NCBI RefSeq assembly: GCF_000716535.1
Contig: NZ_JNWV01000015.1
Location: forward strand, 118,262-182,261
DNA: 64,000 nt
Origin: Streptomyces flaveolus
GTDB lineage: Bacteria > Actinomycetota > Actinomycetes > Streptomycetales > Streptomycetaceae
Reading direction: 5' to 3'
Both the position numbers and the translations under genes were made by a program. The notes under the pieces were generated by a model. It saw only the letters and a list, made by a program, of their open reading frames with translations, ran no database searches and had not been told where the DNA came from. This document shows positions 24,868 through 32,224 of the stretch, in pieces (the stretch's first letter is position 1; each line of letters begins with the position of its first letter).

Positions 24868-25818
24868 TCAGGACGCAACTTCGGGGGAGACCGTTCGCCT
24901 GCGGGCCAGAAGCGACAACATCTCAAAGCCGAGATTTCCGGCGAGGACGGCGGTGACGGCGGCCGGGTCGTATTCGGCGATGAGTTCCACGACGTCGAAC
25001 CCCACATAGTCCAGAGGGCCCAGTGCCCGCAGCAAGGCGATGGCCTCTCGGGAGGTGATTCCGCCGGGCTCCGGGCAACCCGTTCCGGGAGCGAAGGCGG
25101 GATCGATGACATCGAGGTCGAACGTGACGTAGACGGGCCTGTCGCCGGCGCGTTCACGTGCGGTCGCGGCGGCGGACGCGAGGTCGGCGGCCACCTGATC
25201 CGTGGTCAGGTAGGCGGCGCCCAACTCCGTCACGGCCTGGTACCCGTCCGGGCTGTCGATCGAGCCGCGCAGGCCGAGCAGCGTCGAGTGCTCGGGGCTG
25301 ACCAGTTCCTCCTCGACCGCGCGGCGGAACCAGGTGCCGTGGCTGTATCGCTCACCGAAGTAGTTGTCCCCGGAGTCCGTGTGGGCGTCGAAGTCGATGA
25401 CGGCCACCGGGCCGTGCCGGCGCATGCCCCGCAGGTGCCCGAGGGTGCACGAGTGGTCGCCGCCGAACAGGAGAGGCACGGCACCCGCCGCGACGACCCG
25501 CGCCACCGCCCGTTCGATCGCGGCGAGGCTGCGCTGCGTGTTCCCGGGAACCACGGGCACGTCTCCGTGGTCGACGCAGGTCAGCACGGAGAAGGGATCG
25601 ATCTGCTGAGCCGGGTTGTATCCGCCGACCGTCGACGAGCCGGTGCGCACCGCGCGGGGACCGAACCGCTGGCCGGACCGGAACGTGACGGTCCCGTCGA
25701 ACGGCACGCCCAGCACCGCCACGTCGACGTTCGTCAGGTCGGTGCGGTGGGGCAGCCGGGCGTACGTGGGGACTCCGGCGAACGCCGCCAGAGGTACGTC
25801 TGTTTCGTGGAGGGTCAT
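24868..25818 (-). CDS. Agmatinase/amidinohydrolase-family enzyme
   Basis: 316 residues from ATG 25818 (CGGAG 5 bases upstream; ATG 25836, overlapping the MFS gene, is an alternative). Ureohydrolase signature: LLFGGDHSCTLGHL, VIDFDAHTDSGDN and FDLDVIDPAFAPGTGCPEPG, which supply the His/Asp ligands of the two-Mn centre. The family hydrolyses guanidines (agmatine, guanidinobutyrate, arginine) to amine and urea. In polyketide pathways such as desertomycin a related amidinohydrolase removes an amidino group at a late stage. Here it could act on an Arg- or guanidino-derived unit. Last gene of the operon before the T-box gap. Confidence 0.82.
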   Translation of the reverse strand: MTLHETDVPLAAFAGVPTYARLPHRTDLTNVDVAVLGVPFDGTVTFRSGQRFGPRAVRTGSSTVGGYNPAQQIDPFSVLTCVDHGDVPVVPGNTQRSLAAIERAVARVVAAGAVPLLFGGDHSCTLGHLRGMRRHGPVAVIDFDAHTDSGDNYFGERYSHGTWFRRAVEEELVSPEHSTLLGLRGSIDSPDGYQAVTELGAAYLTTDQVAADLASAAATARERAGDRPVYVTFDLDVIDPAFAPGTGCPEPGGITSREAIALLRALGPLDYVGFDVVELIAEYDPAAVTAVLAGNLGFEMLSLLARRRTVSPEVAS

Positions 25819-25819
25819 G

Positions 25820-27112
25820 TCAACTCCGTTGGTCATCAGGACTCTTCGTCGGGGAAGAAGCGGTGTCGTTCGGACAGTCGTACGTGGGGGTCGGCTTGCG
25901 GATGCGAGGGCGGCGGCCGGAGCTGCCCTGGTAGAAGGCGGCCGCGGCGACGGGAAGCGTGCACAGCGCCAGCGCCGTGCGGATCGAGGTGGCGCCCTCG
26001 ACGAGACCCGCGGTCACGGTGCCGAGCGGCACACAGCCCCACACGAGCATGCGGGCCACCATGTTGACCCGGCTCTGGAACTCGTCGGGGATCAGGGGCT
26101 GACGCAGGGCGGCGCCATTGACCATCGTGAACGTGTAACAGGCGTACCAGGGCAGGTAGAGAGCCAGGCCCACGAGGTACCGCGAACTCGCGGCCAGGGC
26201 GAGCATCAGGCCCGCGGCGAGCACCGGCGGCGCCACAGTCAGTAGGCGCTCGGGCAGGTTGCGCAGCCCGATGGCCAGCAGGCTTCCGGCCACCGCGCCC
26301 GCGGCGCCCGCCGTGTAGAGGAGCCCGATCCGTGAGCTGTCCTCGGGTACGCCGAGCGCACGCACGGCGAAGACCACCACGAGCCCGGACAGCGCTCCGC
26401 CGCTGAAGGCGTTGCCCATGCCGACCGTGACCAACGTCCGCAGGCGGCGCTGCCGCCACAGGAAGCGCACGCCGGCCTGGATGTCGTGCGACACCCGCCC
26501 CGCGCCGGGGTCCGTGGCGGCACCGGTGCGGCGCGGTGGTGCGAGCGGGTTCCGGATCCGGGCGATCAGCAGGGCCGATGTCAGGAAGCTGAGGGTGTCG
26601 ACCACGAGCGCGCGCTCCGGCCCCACCGCGGCGATGAGCAAAGCGCCGCCGGCCGCGCCGACGACGGACACGGTCTGGTTGGTCGCCCAGACCAGCCGCG
26701 TCGCCTGCACCGCTCCGTCGCGCCCGGCCAGAGCGGGCAATGCCCCGAAGGAGCCCGCGTCGAACCAGACGCCTGCTGTGGAGACGATCGCCATGGCGGC
26801 GTACACGACGGGCGCGGCGACGAGGCCGAACGCTCCGCACAGGGGTATCACCGCCATGCCCGCCGCCGCGAGCAGATCGCAGCGGACCATCAGCCGACGC
26901 CGGTCCGCCCGGTCGCCGACGGCCCCGGCAAAAGCACCGCACACGAGGTACGGCACTACCTCCAGGACGCCGAGCGCGGCCACAGCGAGAGTCGAACCCG
27001 TCTCCCGGAACACCAGGACGGGCAGAGTGACCGTACTGACCGTGGTCCCCAGGACGGACACCGAGCGGGCGCTCCAGAACAGGAGGAAGTCACGGTCCCG
27101 GAAGACGGTCAC
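25820..27112 (-). CDS. Major facilitator superfamily transporter, probable exporter
   Basis: 430 residues from ATG 27112, overlapping the stop of the ATP-grasp gene (ATGA). It begins MTVFRDRDFLLFWSARSVSV with about 12 hydrophobic segments (for example VSTVTLPVLVFRETGSTLAV, ALGVLEVVPYLVCGAFAGAV) and the MFS loop motif GDRADRRRLMVRCD after TM2. It resembles the MFS_3/enterobactin-exporter-type branch. In an NRPS/PKS operon it most likely exports the product across the membrane and may contribute to self-resistance. Confidence 0.85.
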   Translation of the reverse strand: MTVFRDRDFLLFWSARSVSVLGTTVSTVTLPVLVFRETGSTLAVAALGVLEVVPYLVCGAFAGAVGDRADRRRLMVRCDLLAAAGMAVIPLCGAFGLVAAPVVYAAMAIVSTAGVWFDAGSFGALPALAGRDGAVQATRLVWATNQTVSVVGAAGGALLIAAVGPERALVVDTLSFLTSALLIARIRNPLAPPRRTGAATDPGAGRVSHDIQAGVRFLWRQRRLRTLVTVGMGNAFSGGALSGLVVVFAVRALGVPEDSSRIGLLYTAGAAGAVAGSLLAIGLRNLPERLLTVAPPVLAAGLMLALAASSRYLVGLALYLPWYACYTFTMVNGAALRQPLIPDEFQSRVNMVARMLVWGCVPLGTVTAGLVEGATSIRTALALCTLPVAAAAFYQGSSGRRPRIRKPTPTYDCPNDTASSPTKSPDDQRS

Positions 27113-28341
27113 GGGCCCACCGGGATCACGTCGGCTCCGGAAGCGAACTCCTCGCGCAGCCGCAGGATGCGGGCCTCGACCTCCGCCTCGTCCGCACCCT
27201 CGACCAGGGCGCGGCCGGCCCTGATGGTCGACCGCGTCCGCCGGTCGGGCATCACATCACCGATGTCGAGGGCCAGTTGCACGGCGGCGACCCCGGGGTA
27301 CCGGCGCAGGTCCTCGACCGCGGGCAGCCGGGTCACCCGTCCCGGGGGGACCAGCAGTTGGGTCCAGCCCACCGCCGGGGTGGCAGGGTGCCAGTGCTCG
27401 GGAGGGGAGAAGGGGATCCCGCAGGCGGTCTCGACGACGGCCCGGTTCAGGTCCACCCCGAAGTGGTGCCGCAGGACGTCGACGATCAGTCCGCCGCCGC
27501 CCCGTGCGGCGCACTCCGAGAAAACCAGGCCCTCGGCGGTCTCGAAGGCCTCGAGGTGGAAGACGCCGTCGCGGTGGCCGAGGGCGGACAGGGCGGTCCC
27601 GGCCAGCCGGCGGCACCGTGCGTAGTACTCCTGGTGGCGCTCCGGTGCCAGCAGCACCGAGCCGACCGCCGCGCCGTGCCGGATCTCCAGCACATTGCTG
27701 AGGTACCGGCTGACGGCGAGCAGCCTGAGCCGTCCGTCCTGCACCACTCCGTCGATGTGCACTTCCCCGCCGTCGACGTACCGTTCGAGCAACCAGGTCT
27801 GGGACAGTCCCGGCATGTGACGCAGGACCTGCCCAAGGTGTTCGGCGTCCTGCACACGGACCACCTGCTGGGCCGCGCGAGAGGCCACGGGTTTGAGCAC
27901 GGCCGGGAAACCGACCCGGGCGAGTTCGCCGGCCGGGGGAAGGGCTCCGGGGCGGATCAGGACGTGCTCGGTGACCGCGAGGCCGGCCTCGCGCACCGCG
28001 CGCTTCTGCAGGGACTTGTCCGTGGCCTTCAGCACGGTGTCCAGGGCAGGCCCTCGGGCGCTGAGGAGTTCCGCCAGGACTGATGCGCCGACCAGCGCGT
28101 TCTCCGCGTCCGTGAACACGACGTCGTACGGCCCGGCGAGGTCCTCGCGGTGCAGTGCGGCGATGATCTCCTGAAGGTCCGACTGGTCGGGGACGGCCAC
28201 CCAGGGGAAGACGGGTGCGTCACCAGCGCGCTGCCGCAGCGTGAACTCGTCCAGCACACCCACGAGTTCGACGCCGTGCCGTTCGGCGTGCGCGAGGAAC
28301 GGCGTGGCGTCGTCGAGCACGAGGGCTCTGATGGGGCTCAC
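27109..28341 (-). CDS. ATP-grasp ligase
   Basis: 410 residues. GTG at 28341 overlaps the MbtH stop (GTGA) and gives MSPIRALVLDDATPF. ATP-grasp features: LKATDKSLQKRAVREAGLAV, FPAVLKPVASRAAQQVVRVQ (ATP-binding Lys and loop), QTWLLERYVDGGEVHIDGVV, and HLEAFETAEGLVFSECAARG with the Mg-binding acids followed by GGGG. Such enzymes activate a carboxylate as acyl phosphate and join it to an amine (L-amino-acid ligases). It could make a dipeptide-like building block or add an amino acid off the NRPS. The substrate is not predictable. Confidence 0.82.
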   Translation of the reverse strand: MSPIRALVLDDATPFLAHAERHGVELVGVLDEFTLRQRAGDAPVFPWVAVPDQSDLQEIIAALHREDLAGPYDVVFTDAENALVGASVLAELLSARGPALDTVLKATDKSLQKRAVREAGLAVTEHVLIRPGALPPAGELARVGFPAVLKPVASRAAQQVVRVQDAEHLGQVLRHMPGLSQTWLLERYVDGGEVHIDGVVQDGRLRLLAVSRYLSNVLEIRHGAAVGSVLLAPERHQEYYARCRRLAGTALSALGHRDGVFHLEAFETAEGLVFSECAARGGGGLIVDVLRHHFGVDLNRAVVETACGIPFSPPEHWHPATPAVGWTQLLVPPGRVTRLPAVEDLRRYPGVAAVQLALDIGDVMPDRRTRSTIRAGRALVEGADEAEVEARILRLREEFASGADVIPVGP

Positions 28342-28550
28342 GAGGCATTCGCCGCTCGAGCCGCTGCCTCGCGGACGCTGCGCGGGGTGATGTCGGTCCA
28401 GACCCGTTCGATGTGGTTCAGGCAGTCCTGGCGGGTGCCGATGGTGCCCTCCCGGTACCAGCCGTCGGGAGGAGGGCTGCCGGCTGCCCAGATCGAGTAC
28501 TGCTCCTCGTCGTTGACGACCACGTGGAAGACGGTCTCTTCGGTGCTCAT
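28338..28550 (-). CDS. mbtH: MbtH-like NRPS accessory protein
   Basis: 70 residues from ATG 28550. Family features: FHVVVNDEEQYSIWAAGSPP, PDGWYREGTIGTRQDCLNHI and ERVWTDITPRSVR (the usual NxExQYSxWP...P.GW...G..G.R..CL..I...W.DxRP pattern, slightly varied at the WTDITP end). MbtH proteins bind adenylation domains and are needed for solubility or activity of some. With four or more A domains in the cluster, one copy probably serves several. Confidence 0.92.
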   Translation of the reverse strand: MSTEETVFHVVVNDEEQYSIWAAGSPPPDGWYREGTIGTRQDCLNHIERVWTDITPRSVREAAARAANAS

Positions 28551-28605
28551 GGTTCACCTCGGTTGTTGGTTCGATGGCGTGGCGGGTCGGGTGCAGCGGG
28601 GGAGT

Positions 28606-29646
28606 TCAGCGGGGGAGCCGGATGCCGAGGCCGTCGCGCCAGGCGAGGGCGTACACCTCGGCGGCCAGGGCGACGTCGAGGATGCCCATGCCGAAGGGGT
28701 TGCTGAGGACGATCTGGCCGGGATCGCGGCGTCCCGGGCGCAGCCCGAGCAGGACGTCGGACAGCGTCGCGTCCACCCGCCGGCCGAGCGGGCGCGTGGG
28801 GTCGTACACCTCTCCGGCGGGGCCGCGCAGCTCTCCCGTGCGGTAGAGGCGGCCGAGCAGCCGCCTGTCGTCCTCGCTGATCAGTTTCCAGTCATCGATG
28901 ACCACGAGGTCGGCCTCGGCGACGACGTCGGACAGCACGTCGTCGAGGGAGACGTGGGCGATGAGGGCGCCGGGCTCGATCCACTTCATCGGGATGTAGC
29001 CCTCGGTTGTCGTCGTGGCCGTCACCACGACGTCCGCTCCGCGCACCGCCGATTCGGCGCTCTCGGCCACCGTGATGTCGATGCCATCCGCGCCCAGCGT
29101 TCTCGAGGCTTCCGCGCTCCTGCCCGGGCTGAGGTCATACAGCGCGAATCGCGCGGTGGGCAGGTCGCGTGCGAGCAGCCGGACGTGAGCCAGGCCGAGA
29201 GCGCCGCCGCCGATGACGGCGACCGTCCGGGGCGCGGCCACGCCCAGCAGCCGCACGCTCAGCACGGTGTACGCGGCGGTGCGCAGGGCGCTGAGGTGGC
29301 CGGCGTCCATGAGTGCGAGCGGATGCGCGGTCTCCCTGTCGAAGAGGAAGGTGAGACCCTGAGCGCGCTCCCGGCCGTGCAGTGGGTTGCCGAGGCTACT
29401 GTTGATGACCTTGAGCCCGATCGCCGGGGACTCACCCCATAGCGCCCCGGGCAGAGAGAGGCTTCGGGCGAAGTGGCCGTGCTCGGTCTCCCATGGCAGA
29501 TAGGCCTCCGCCGGGAGCGTGGTGCGACCCTGTGCATGCAGGAGGAGGGCCTCGCGCACCACAGCCACCGCATCGAGGCGGGACGCGTAGGCGACCACTT
29601 CCTCGCGGGTGAGGTACAGCAGTTCGGACGTTGTCCCTGCGGTCAT
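28606..29646 (-). CDS. Ornithine cyclodeaminase-family dehydrogenase, SbnB-like
   Basis: 346 residues from ATG 29646, overlapping the stop of the SbnA-like gene (ATGA). Motifs: PAIGLKVINSSLGNPLHGRE, MDAGHLSALRTAAYTVLSVR and the Rossmann site VAVIGGGALGLAHVRLLARD. In staphyloferrin B synthesis SbnB oxidises N-(1-amino-1-carboxy-2-ethyl)glutamate with NAD to release L-2,3-diaminopropionate and 2-oxoglutarate. Pairing with the SbnA-like gene upstream supports that role here, supplying 2,3-diaminopropionate to the NRPS. Confidence 0.82.
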   Translation of the reverse strand: MTAGTTSELLYLTREEVVAYASRLDAVAVVREALLLHAQGRTTLPAEAYLPWETEHGHFARSLSLPGALWGESPAIGLKVINSSLGNPLHGRERAQGLTFLFDRETAHPLALMDAGHLSALRTAAYTVLSVRLLGVAAPRTVAVIGGGALGLAHVRLLARDLPTARFALYDLSPGRSAEASRTLGADGIDITVAESAESAVRGADVVVTATTTTEGYIPMKWIEPGALIAHVSLDDVLSDVVAEADLVVIDDWKLISEDDRRLLGRLYRTGELRGPAGEVYDPTRPLGRRVDATLSDVLLGLRPGRRDPGQIVLSNPFGMGILDVALAAEVYALAWRDGLGIRLPR

Positions 29647-30693
29647 GGCGTGATGCCCTCCAGTTCGTAGCGAAGGCCGCGGCCCCGCGCGTTCACCGTG
29701 GCCGCGACGACGTCGGAGTACACCCCGTGGTGCCGCAGCCAGTCGTCGTCGTAGAAGGTGGACCGGTAGTTCTCGCCGCCGTCGGGACTCAGCCCGACTG
29801 CCCTGCCTAGGGCACCGCGTCCGGCGCCCAGCGCGTGGACGTACGCGGCGAGGAGGGCCCCCGTGGAGCCCCCGAGGCTCAGACCAGTGTCCTGGGCGAA
29901 CATCCGGCAGTGTGCGAAGGCCTGCACGTCCCGGACGCGTAGGGCGTGCCCGTCGCTGCCCTCGTGCAGGAACGAGGTGCGGCGCCCGGCGCCGATGCCG
30001 GTGAGTAGGTGGGAGTGGACGGCCACCCGGTCGGACAGGGCCGCCGAGCCGACCACGTCCACGGGAAGCGTGCGCACAGCGGGCAGGGCACGCCGCAGCC
30101 CCGTGCCCAGTCCGGCGAGAGTGCCCCCTGTGCTCACCGCGGCCAGCACCGTGTCCATGCCACCGGACGTCTGCTCCAGCAGTTCGGGCGCGGTCACATC
30201 CTGGTGGACGCCCGGGTTGGCCGGATTGCGGTACTGGTCCGGCCAGCGCAGCTCGGGGTCCGCCTCACGCAGCTCGGCGACCTTGCGCAGTCTGGTCAGC
30301 AGATAGCCACCGGACCGGTCCCGCTCCCGCACGGTCACCAGCCGGGCTCCTTCCGCGAGGAGCAGGGCGCGGCTCTGGTCCGGCAGCTTCGGGTCGACCA
30401 CGGCCGTGAATGTGCAGCCGATCTCGCCGAGCAGCCGGGCCAGGGCAAGCCCCAGATTGCCCGAGGTCGACTCGATCACCTCGGTGCCGGGGACCAGCGG
30501 CCGCCGGGTGTGCATGTCGGCCAGCAGGCCCACGGCCGTGCGGTACTTCACGGAGCCGGTCGGGTTGTGCATCTCCAGCTTCAGCCGGACCCCCCCCGGA
30601 GGCTCCCGCCAGGTGTACCCGCACCGGCACCAGGGGCGTGTTGGTTCTGGCCCTGCTCAGCGGCAGGGCCACGGAGGCCCTGGTGAGCGTCAT
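29643..30693 (-). CDS. PLP-dependent SbnA-like synthase, with a frameshift in a G8 run
   Basis: ATG at 30693 overlaps the carbamoyltransferase stop (ATGA) and gives TRASVALPLSRARTNTPLVP and VRVHLAGASGG. The homologous continuation (VRLKLEMHNPTGSVKYRTAV, PLP Lys in SVKYR) is in another frame. On the coding strand a run of eight G (30597-30590) has one base too many; seven would give a continuous 349-residue protein, close to SbnA. Other motifs: ESTSGNLGLALARLLGE and AVSTGGTLAGLGTG (phosphate-binding). SbnA joins O-phosphoserine and glutamate. Either a sequencing slip or a real phase-variable tract; an internal ATG at 30572 would omit the N-terminal ~40 residues. Confidence 0.75.
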
Positions 30694-31631
30694 GCCGGTG
30701 TCCCGGCGAGGCACCAGCGGAGCACGGACATGGCACCGAACAGCTTGTGCCCGGCCTGCTCGAAGGCAATGCTGCGCGGCCCGTCGAGGACGTCGGCCGT
30801 GACCTCCTCGCCCCGGTGCGCCGGGAGGTCGTGCATGAAGCGGGCCCCGGGGTGTCTAGCCATGAGGGCGGCGTCCACCTGGAAAGGCCGGAACTTCCGC
30901 CGCCAGTCGGGGTCCTCCTTCACCGAGCCGGTGGTCTGCCAACGGGTCGTGTAGACGATATCGATGCCGTTGGGCGTCTCCCGGGGATCGTGGCTCTCCT
31001 CGACCACGGAACCGTGGGAGCGCGCGGTGTCCGCCGCGCGTTCCAGTACGCTCGGTTCCAGTCCGTACCCCTCGGGGGTGCGCAGGTGCAGCCGGGTGCG
31101 TCGTACGCGTGCCAGGGCCAGGGCGAGCGCGGCCGCGGTGTTGTTGCCCTCGCCCGCGTAGAGCACCCGCGTGCCCTCCAGCCTGCCCAGGTGGGTGAGG
31201 ATGGTGGACAGGTCGGTGACCGCTTGCGTCGGGTGCTCGTCCGCGGTCATCGCGTTGATCACCGACATCCGGCGCTGGCCGGCGATGTTCCTCAGTTCCC
31301 CGGGATCGCCGGCGGTGCGGGCGACGAACCCGTCGAGCATCCGGGACAGGACCCGGCCGGTGTCGCCGATCGTCTCTCCGGTGTTCTCCTGCAGATCGTT
31401 CGGTCCGTACGCGATGATCTGCGCTCCGAGCCGCAGAGCGCCGGAAGAGAACGCGGTCCGGGTGCGGGTGGAGGTGCGCCGGAAGTAGACGCCGACCGTG
31501 GTGCCGCGCAGGGGGGCCTGCGTGTCCGGTGCACCGCGCGCGTAGTCACGGGACTGTCCGACCAGGACTTGCAGGTCGTCGTCGGAGAGATCCGCGATGG
31601 ACAGCAGATGTCGGCGACCGGACCGGCTCAT
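30690..31631 (-). CDS. Ornithine/aspartate carbamoyltransferase-family enzyme
   Basis: 313 residues from ATG 31631, overlapping the upstream stop. Carbamoyl-phosphate motif YFRRTSTRTRTAFSSGALRL, then DEHPTQAVTDLSTILTHLGR (HPxQ), and FMHDLPAHRGEEVTADVLDG where OTCases have HCLPxxxxxEV; the Cys is replaced by Asp. Family enzymes carbamoylate amines such as ornithine or putrescine. VioL-type homologues in viomycin-like pathways are proposed to carbamoylate a diaminopropionyl residue to ureidoalanine. With SbnA/SbnB-like neighbours, diaminopropionate or a peptide containing it is the best-supported substrate, but this is inference. Confidence 0.82.
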   Translation of the reverse strand: MSRSGRRHLLSIADLSDDDLQVLVGQSRDYARGAPDTQAPLRGTTVGVYFRRTSTRTRTAFSSGALRLGAQIIAYGPNDLQENTGETIGDTGRVLSRMLDGFVARTAGDPGELRNIAGQRRMSVINAMTADEHPTQAVTDLSTILTHLGRLEGTRVLYAGEGNNTAAALALALARVRRTRLHLRTPEGYGLEPSVLERAADTARSHGSVVEESHDPRETPNGIDIVYTTRWQTTGSVKEDPDWRRKFRPFQVDAALMARHPGARFMHDLPAHRGEEVTADVLDGPRSIAFEQAGHKLFGAMSVLRWCLAGTPA

Positions 31632-32191
31632 CGCCACTCTCCGGGAGTCTTGAACTTGACCGCCAGCGTCAGCCGGGGCTCGTAGCAGTCGCGCAGCGGG
31701 ATGCCCACCCGGTGGTCGATGGCGCCCTCGAACACCAGCAGCCGGCCCGGCCGGGGTGTCACGGCGAGCACGGCGTCCGCGTCGTCGTCGTAGAAGGTGA
31801 TCTCCCCTCCCCATTCACGGCGCCAGGTGGCGTTGACGAACAGCAGGGCGGTGACGTCGTCGCGGTCGGAGGCGCAGTCCCGGTGCGGGTAGCCCATGTC
31901 CCCGTAGACCACGAGGTTGCAGTGGGCCCGGTAGAGCTGCAGCTCGCGGTCGGGGAACAGGGTGGTGACCCGGGTGGTGGCGAGGTCCGCGACGTCGGTG
32001 TCGAGTTCGCCGTCGGGTACGTCGACGTTGAAGGTGCGCGCGTGTGCCGTCTCGGGTCCGTCGGCCTCGTCGCGGCGGTAGGAGGCCTGCTCGAATCGGG
32101 CCCCGAGTTCCTTGATCCGGTGCGGTGCGAGGACGTCGTCGAACAGGTACAAGCGACGCCCGGAGACGGTGAGTTCACGGGTTGGTGTCAT
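31628..32191 (-). CDS. 2-oxoglutarate/Fe(II) oxygenase, prolyl-hydroxylase-like
   Basis: 187 residues from ATG 32191 (AAAGGG upstream; GTG 32209 is an alternative). Its TGA overlaps the carbamoyltransferase ATG. Features: LYLFDDVLAPHRIKELGARF, NLVVYGDMGYPHRDCASDRD (HxD of the iron triad), LLFVNATWRREWGGEITFYD and RLLVFEGAIDHRVGIPLRDC (distal His), with a later Arg. This is the P4H/2OG-FeII_Oxy_3 pattern. Probably hydroxylates an amino acid or side chain of the peptide. Confidence 0.8.
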   Translation of the reverse strand: MTPTRELTVSGRRLYLFDDVLAPHRIKELGARFEQASYRRDEADGPETAHARTFNVDVPDGELDTDVADLATTRVTTLFPDRELQLYRAHCNLVVYGDMGYPHRDCASDRDDVTALLFVNATWRREWGGEITFYDDDADAVLAVTPRPGRLLVFEGAIDHRVGIPLRDCYEPRLTLAVKFKTPGEWR

Positions 32192-32224
32192 CGGGACGGG
32201 CCCTTTCACTGGATGCGGATGGGT

